From Lacticaseibacillus saniviri JCM 17471 = DSM 24301 (lineage in GTDB: Bacteria; Bacillota; Bacilli; Lactobacillales; Lactobacillaceae): 64,000 nucleotides of DNA. The stretch lies in NCBI RefSeq assembly GCF_001311785.1, contig NZ_BBBX01000001.1:124001-188000 (forward strand). Direction: 5' to 3'. How positions within the stretch are numbered: position 1 is the stretch's first letter; each line of letters begins with the position of its first letter. A program made the translations under genes and the position numbers. Below are positions 61,425 through 64,000 of this stretch, in pieces. The notes beneath the pieces were generated by a model, which did not search any database, had not been told where the DNA came from, and saw nothing but the letters and a program-made list of their open reading frames with translations.

Positions 61425-61515
61425 AATGTATTTCCACCTTTCTGTCTATTGCCTCAAACTGGGAATGACGACGGTGATCCGACAAGCCAAGTAAGAGGTT
61501 CAAAAGTACTTTATT

Positions 61516-61544
61516 ACTATACCTGAGTTGTGTGGCCCTTGCAA
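61516..61544 (-). promoter_or_regulatory. rpsO promoter
   Basis: The minus strand reads TTGCAA, 17 bases, TATAGT, directly after the stop of the LtrA-like gene. Confidence 0.8.
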
Positions 61545-61546
61545 GT

Positions 61547-62704
61547 TTATTCTGTCGGCAATTCGCGTCGCCGCTCCTGCCACATTAATTTGGTGATGGT
61601 GAGGACAAATAAGGTCACAATGATCAGCGGCTGAAACCAGTGTGGATTTACCACAAGCCAACTGATAACCAAGAGTGTGGCAGCGGCGTCGGTCCAGCCA
61701 AAGACCCGTTGCAGGTCGCGTGAAAAGTTGTGATTTAAGAAAACATTGAAGCCGTAGAGTAAGCCGACCAACATCAAGATACTGACGACGAGCCCTAGCC
61801 GGTTGAGTGAAGTATTGGCCTCGAGTAAACGACTGACAAACAAAACGTGTAGAAATAGGCTCATGATGATCAACAGATTAAAGTAGGCGTATTTCAACGT
61901 GTCCGCATAGCGCCGAATCTGAATGTTCAGGTTATCCATGGAGGTGTAATAAATCCCCCAAATACAGATAATATCGAGCAAACTCAATAAAAATGCCCAG
62001 GTGAGATGTTCATGTGAGAGCTCAACCAACGTGGCCAGCGCCTCCCCCAAAATAATCATCGTAAACTGACCATAGCGCTCAATCAGTGAACTCGAGATGG
62101 CATAATCCAGATGACGCATGCGGTGTTCCCGGTCCTCGATCGGAATCATCAATAAGTCTGTGACCATGTCAATCATCACCCAAACAACCAGACTGGTGAT
62201 CTGGCCTTGAAGCGATGGCATGAGCAAGCCAGCGACAATCACCACTAACCCGACATCGTGCGCAATATTATAGGTGAACGCGGCCGGTCGATGCCCCACA
62301 TCATAAATCCCGGTCGAAAGCCAGATGTAGGTCAGTAAGCCCTGGTTGACGAAATAGGCACCGAGAAATGGCGTGAGATGGCCGGCGTAGACATCCGGAA
62401 TATAGATGGCGACGACCGTAATCGCAATGATATGCAACAAGGTGAAGGTCATAGTCCGCAGGCTCTCATCCCCATGCCTGTCAAAATACTGCACCATGCT
62501 GACCCAATTGCGGAAAAACACTAAGAATAAGAGAATAAAAATACCCAACCGCGACCAACTGAGATCATCGATGACCCCAGTGGTGAGTTGATGAATAATG
62601 ATAACGTAGACCAGATCCGATAACAGCTCCAGCCATGAAATTCGACGATGCCGAACTTCTTGTGTGATTGCTCGTGGCCCGGTCCACCAAGAAAGTTTGC
62701 GCAT
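61547..62704 (-). CDS. Low-temperature-requirement A (LtrA) family membrane protein
   Basis: A 385-residue integral membrane protein with about ten hydrophobic segments. The N-terminus RRISWLELLSDLVYVIIIHQL carries the ELLSDLVYV motif of LtrA proteins, and IERYGQFTMIILGEALATLVEL carries the ERYGQFTMIILGE motif. In Listeria the family was linked to growth in the cold; the mechanism is not known. The ATG at 62704 (MRKLSWWTGP) is chosen for the AGAGGGGGCG ahead and because the longer frame uses promoter sequence. A promoter TTGTTC, 17 bases, TATGAT lies upstream. It interrupts the usual rpsT-rpsO adjacency. Confidence 0.88.
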   Translation of the reverse strand: MRKLSWWTGPRAITQEVRHRRISWLELLSDLVYVIIIHQLTTGVIDDLSWSRLGIFILLFLVFFRNWVSMVQYFDRHGDESLRTMTFTLLHIIAITVVAIYIPDVYAGHLTPFLGAYFVNQGLLTYIWLSTGIYDVGHRPAAFTYNIAHDVGLVVIVAGLLMPSLQGQITSLVVWVMIDMVTDLLMIPIEDREHRMRHLDYAISSSLIERYGQFTMIILGEALATLVELSHEHLTWAFLLSLLDIICIWGIYYTSMDNLNIQIRRYADTLKYAYFNLLIIMSLFLHVLFVSRLLEANTSLNRLGLVVSILMLVGLLYGFNVFLNHNFSRDLQRVFGWTDAAATLLVISWLVVNPHWFQPLIIVTLFVLTITKLMWQERRRELPTE

Positions 62705-62827
62705 ATCGACGCCCCCTCTTTGGTTTAGAATTATTTTTATCATAGCGATTATTTCAGTGATGAACAAGTCAGGACGCCCTATAAAGCCCAGTTTTGCTAT
62801 CAAGCACTTTCCCTTTACAACTTTTTA

Positions 62828-62856
62828 TTGCATTACCTCAAAAGCTTCTGTATAAT
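62828..62856 (+). promoter_or_regulatory. rpsT promoter
   Basis: TTGCAT, 17 bases, TATAAT on the plus strand, about 35 bases before the rpsT start. Confidence 0.85.
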
Positions 62857-62890
62857 AACGTCTGTTGAAACAAACCTGGAGGTGAAGAAT

Positions 62891-63145
62891 ATGCCACAAA
62901 TCAAATCAGCAATCAAGCGGGTTAAGACCCAAACAGCTTCCCGTGAAGCAAACATCAGCCAAATGAACGCTATGCGGACTGCCGTTAAGAAGTTTAAGGT
63001 TGCCGACGAATCAAACGCTGACAACGCACAAGACTTGTTCAAGGCAGCTACACGTTCTATCGATATGGCTAACGCAAAGGGCTTAATTCACAAGAATAAG
63101 GCCGGCCGCGATAAGAGCCGCTTAGCAGCACTCTTAAACAAGTAA
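62891..63145 (+). CDS. rpsT: 30S ribosomal protein S20
   Basis: An 84-residue helical rRNA-binding protein. [21 protein letters not shown] is the typical basic N-terminus and [21 protein letters not shown] the conserved C-terminus. The ATG at 62891 is chosen over the longer frame because CTGGAGGTG lies ahead and the promoter overlaps the extension. It is the only plus-strand gene in this part of the window and converges on holA. Confidence 0.97.
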   Translation: MPQIKSAIKRVKTQTASREANISQMNAMRTAVKKFKVADESNADNAQDLFKAATRSIDMANAKGLIHKNKAGRDKSRLAALLNK

Positions 63146-63180
63146 AAAATGCGATTTGCCACTCGGCAGGTCGCTTTTTT
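63144..63180 (+). terminator. Terminator of rpsT
   Basis: GCGA-TGCC and GGCA-TCGC arms with small internal mismatches, followed by six T. Confidence 0.75.
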
Positions 63181-63192
63181 GTGTCCAAAATA

Positions 63193-63243
63193 AATAAGCG
63201 GATGTGATTCCCCTTCAGGGTGGCATCACATCCGCTTATTTTT
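63193..63243 (-). terminator. Terminator of holA
   Basis: AATAAGCGGATGTGAT and ATCACATCCGCTTATT arms. The stem is long and nearly perfect and could act in both directions. Confidence 0.88.
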
Positions 63244-64000
63244 ATTGGGCCTGCTTTTGGCCGCTATACTGTAGCACAAACAGTTCAAAGGCTAACGTCT
63301 TATCAACCTGACCGCGCTTCATCTGCGCATCTAAGTCCACTAAACCGATAAACGCGCGGTGCAAATCATCAGGATTCAAGCGCTGACTCTGCTGCCACGC
63401 TAACTTGATGCGATAAGGATGCACCTTGAGCGTCTGCGCTAAACTTCCTTGCGAATACCCCTTTTTCATCAGGATTTGAACCTGAATCAGTAATCGAAAC
63501 TGACTGAGCAGTAAGCTGATCAGCTTGATGGGTTCCTCATTTTGCGCGAGAAGCTCGCGGTATAACCCCAAGGCAGCCGTCGCATTCTTGGCCAATACGG
63601 CACCGACTAAGTCAAACACCCGGTCCGATAACTGCTTTGGCACCAATTGCTCAATGTTGGCCGCCGTCAAAACGGCCTGATCCTTGGCAAAGGCCATGAG
63701 TTTAGGCAGCTCTGTCGCCATCAGGGAATAATTACCATTGGTGCGTTGCGCGAGCAGTTGCAAGGCATTGGGTTCGATTTGAATCTTGGCCTGTGCCAAA
63801 TCTGCCTTAATCTGCTGCATCGCTTTATTCTCATTCAGGGTTGTGGCATCGATGAGCAGCGCATTCTTCTTGAGCGCCTTAGACAAGCGCTTGCGGTCAT
63901 CGAGCTTGGCATAAGGTGCCACCACCACCATAATCGTGCTCGGCACCGGCTGATTCAGATACTGAAGCAGACTGTCCACGTCGTGATCGATTTTGGTTGG
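63242..64000 (-). CDS. holA: DNA polymerase III delta subunit (5' end beyond the window)
   Basis: The clamp-loader subunit that opens the sliding clamp. At least 252 C-terminal residues are present. Visible features are the AAA+-like NGNYSLMATELPKLMAFAKD and the C-terminal collar helices SDRVFDLVGAVLAKNATAAL and FRLLIQVQILMKKGYSQGSLAQTLKVHPYRI, matching HolA/YqeN. The frame runs on past the window edge as PTKIDHDVDSLLQ, so the methionine at 63979 is internal. holA upstream of rpsT is conserved in Firmicutes. The frame is intact within the window. Confidence 0.93.
   Translation of the reverse strand, partial: PTKIDHDVDSLLQYLNQPVPSTIMVVVAPYAKLDDRKRLSKALKKNALLIDATTLNENKAMQQIKADLAQAKIQIEPNALQLLAQRTNGNYSLMATELPKLMAFAKDQAVLTAANIEQLVPKQLSDRVFDLVGAVLAKNATAALGLYRELLAQNEEPIKLISLLLSQFRLLIQVQILMKKGYSQGSLAQTLKVHPYRIKLAWQQSQRLNPDDLHRAFIGLVDLDAQMKRGQVDKTLAFELFVLQYSGQKQAQ

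Overview
The window is chromosomal core sequence of a lactic acid bacterium of the family Lactobacillaceae (former genus Lactobacillus). This is inferred from the protein sequences (EF-Tu, S1, ClpX, trigger factor and others), the mid-range GC content, strong AGGAGG ribosome sites and the gene order. The gene blocks der-rpsA-cmk, scpA-scpB-rluB, ribT-xerD, pfkA-pyk and holA-rpsT-rpsO-rnjB-tuf-tig-clpX-engB are familiar Lactobacillus/Bacillus neighbourhoods. A complete 6-phosphofructokinase/pyruvate kinase pair and a fructose PTS operon point to a homofermentative or facultatively heterofermentative sugar user. I cannot name the species. No tRNA, rRNA, CRISPR array, prophage or insertion sequence was seen.

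Layout. 1-3.6 kb (-): a folate/thymidylate operon, ABC-F ATPase, thyA, folA, followed by a structured repeat. 3.7-6.4 kb: an unknown protein, the CCA-adding enzyme and a divergent YitT membrane protein. 6.4-15 kb (-): TPR protein, HU, Der, ribosomal protein S1, CMP kinase, LysM protein, RecQ and YpbB, with ferredoxin divergent. 15-20.8 kb (-): RibU riboflavin transporter under an FMN riboswitch, then RluB, ScpB, ScpA, RibT, XerD, a CvfB-like S1 protein and DUF441. 20.9-27.1 kb (-): pyk, pfkA, dnaE. 27.2-31.4 kb: an accessory patch with DUF2929, a large secreted polysaccharide deacetylase, an AraR-like GntR regulator and a lipoprotein. 31.5-43.5 kb (-): nucleotidase, DUF1836, L32, ClpB, LapA, SDR, RNase Z, OatA-like acyltransferase, Obg and a MupG-like enzyme. 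43.7-47.4 kb (+): the fruR-fruK-fruA fructose operon. 47.4-64 kb: UvrC, glutamine-type ABC transporter, MazG-like, EngB, ClpX, trigger factor, EF-Tu, TPR protein, RNase J2, an unknown protein, S15, LtrA-like, S20 and DNA polymerase III delta.

Sequence quality dominates interpretation. About forty single-base frameshifts interrupt genes that cannot all be dead (dnaE, thyA, der, obg, clpX, cca, scpB, tig, rnjB). Where I could reconcile the frames, the error is usually one base in a homopolymer. I treat these as sequencing or assembly indels and give each gene its full span.

The most interesting signals are non-coding. Two copies of a long rod-like inverted-repeat element sit directly after the folA and glnQ stop codons. 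A family of hairpins built on the word ACAAAAC/GTTTTGT lies at gene ends. Two divergent gene pairs appear to share one palindromic -35 hexamer, and ypbB/fer appear to share one palindromic Shine-Dalgarno. The gntR gene is flanked by two related palindromes. FruR, CcpA and CtsR sites are also readable.
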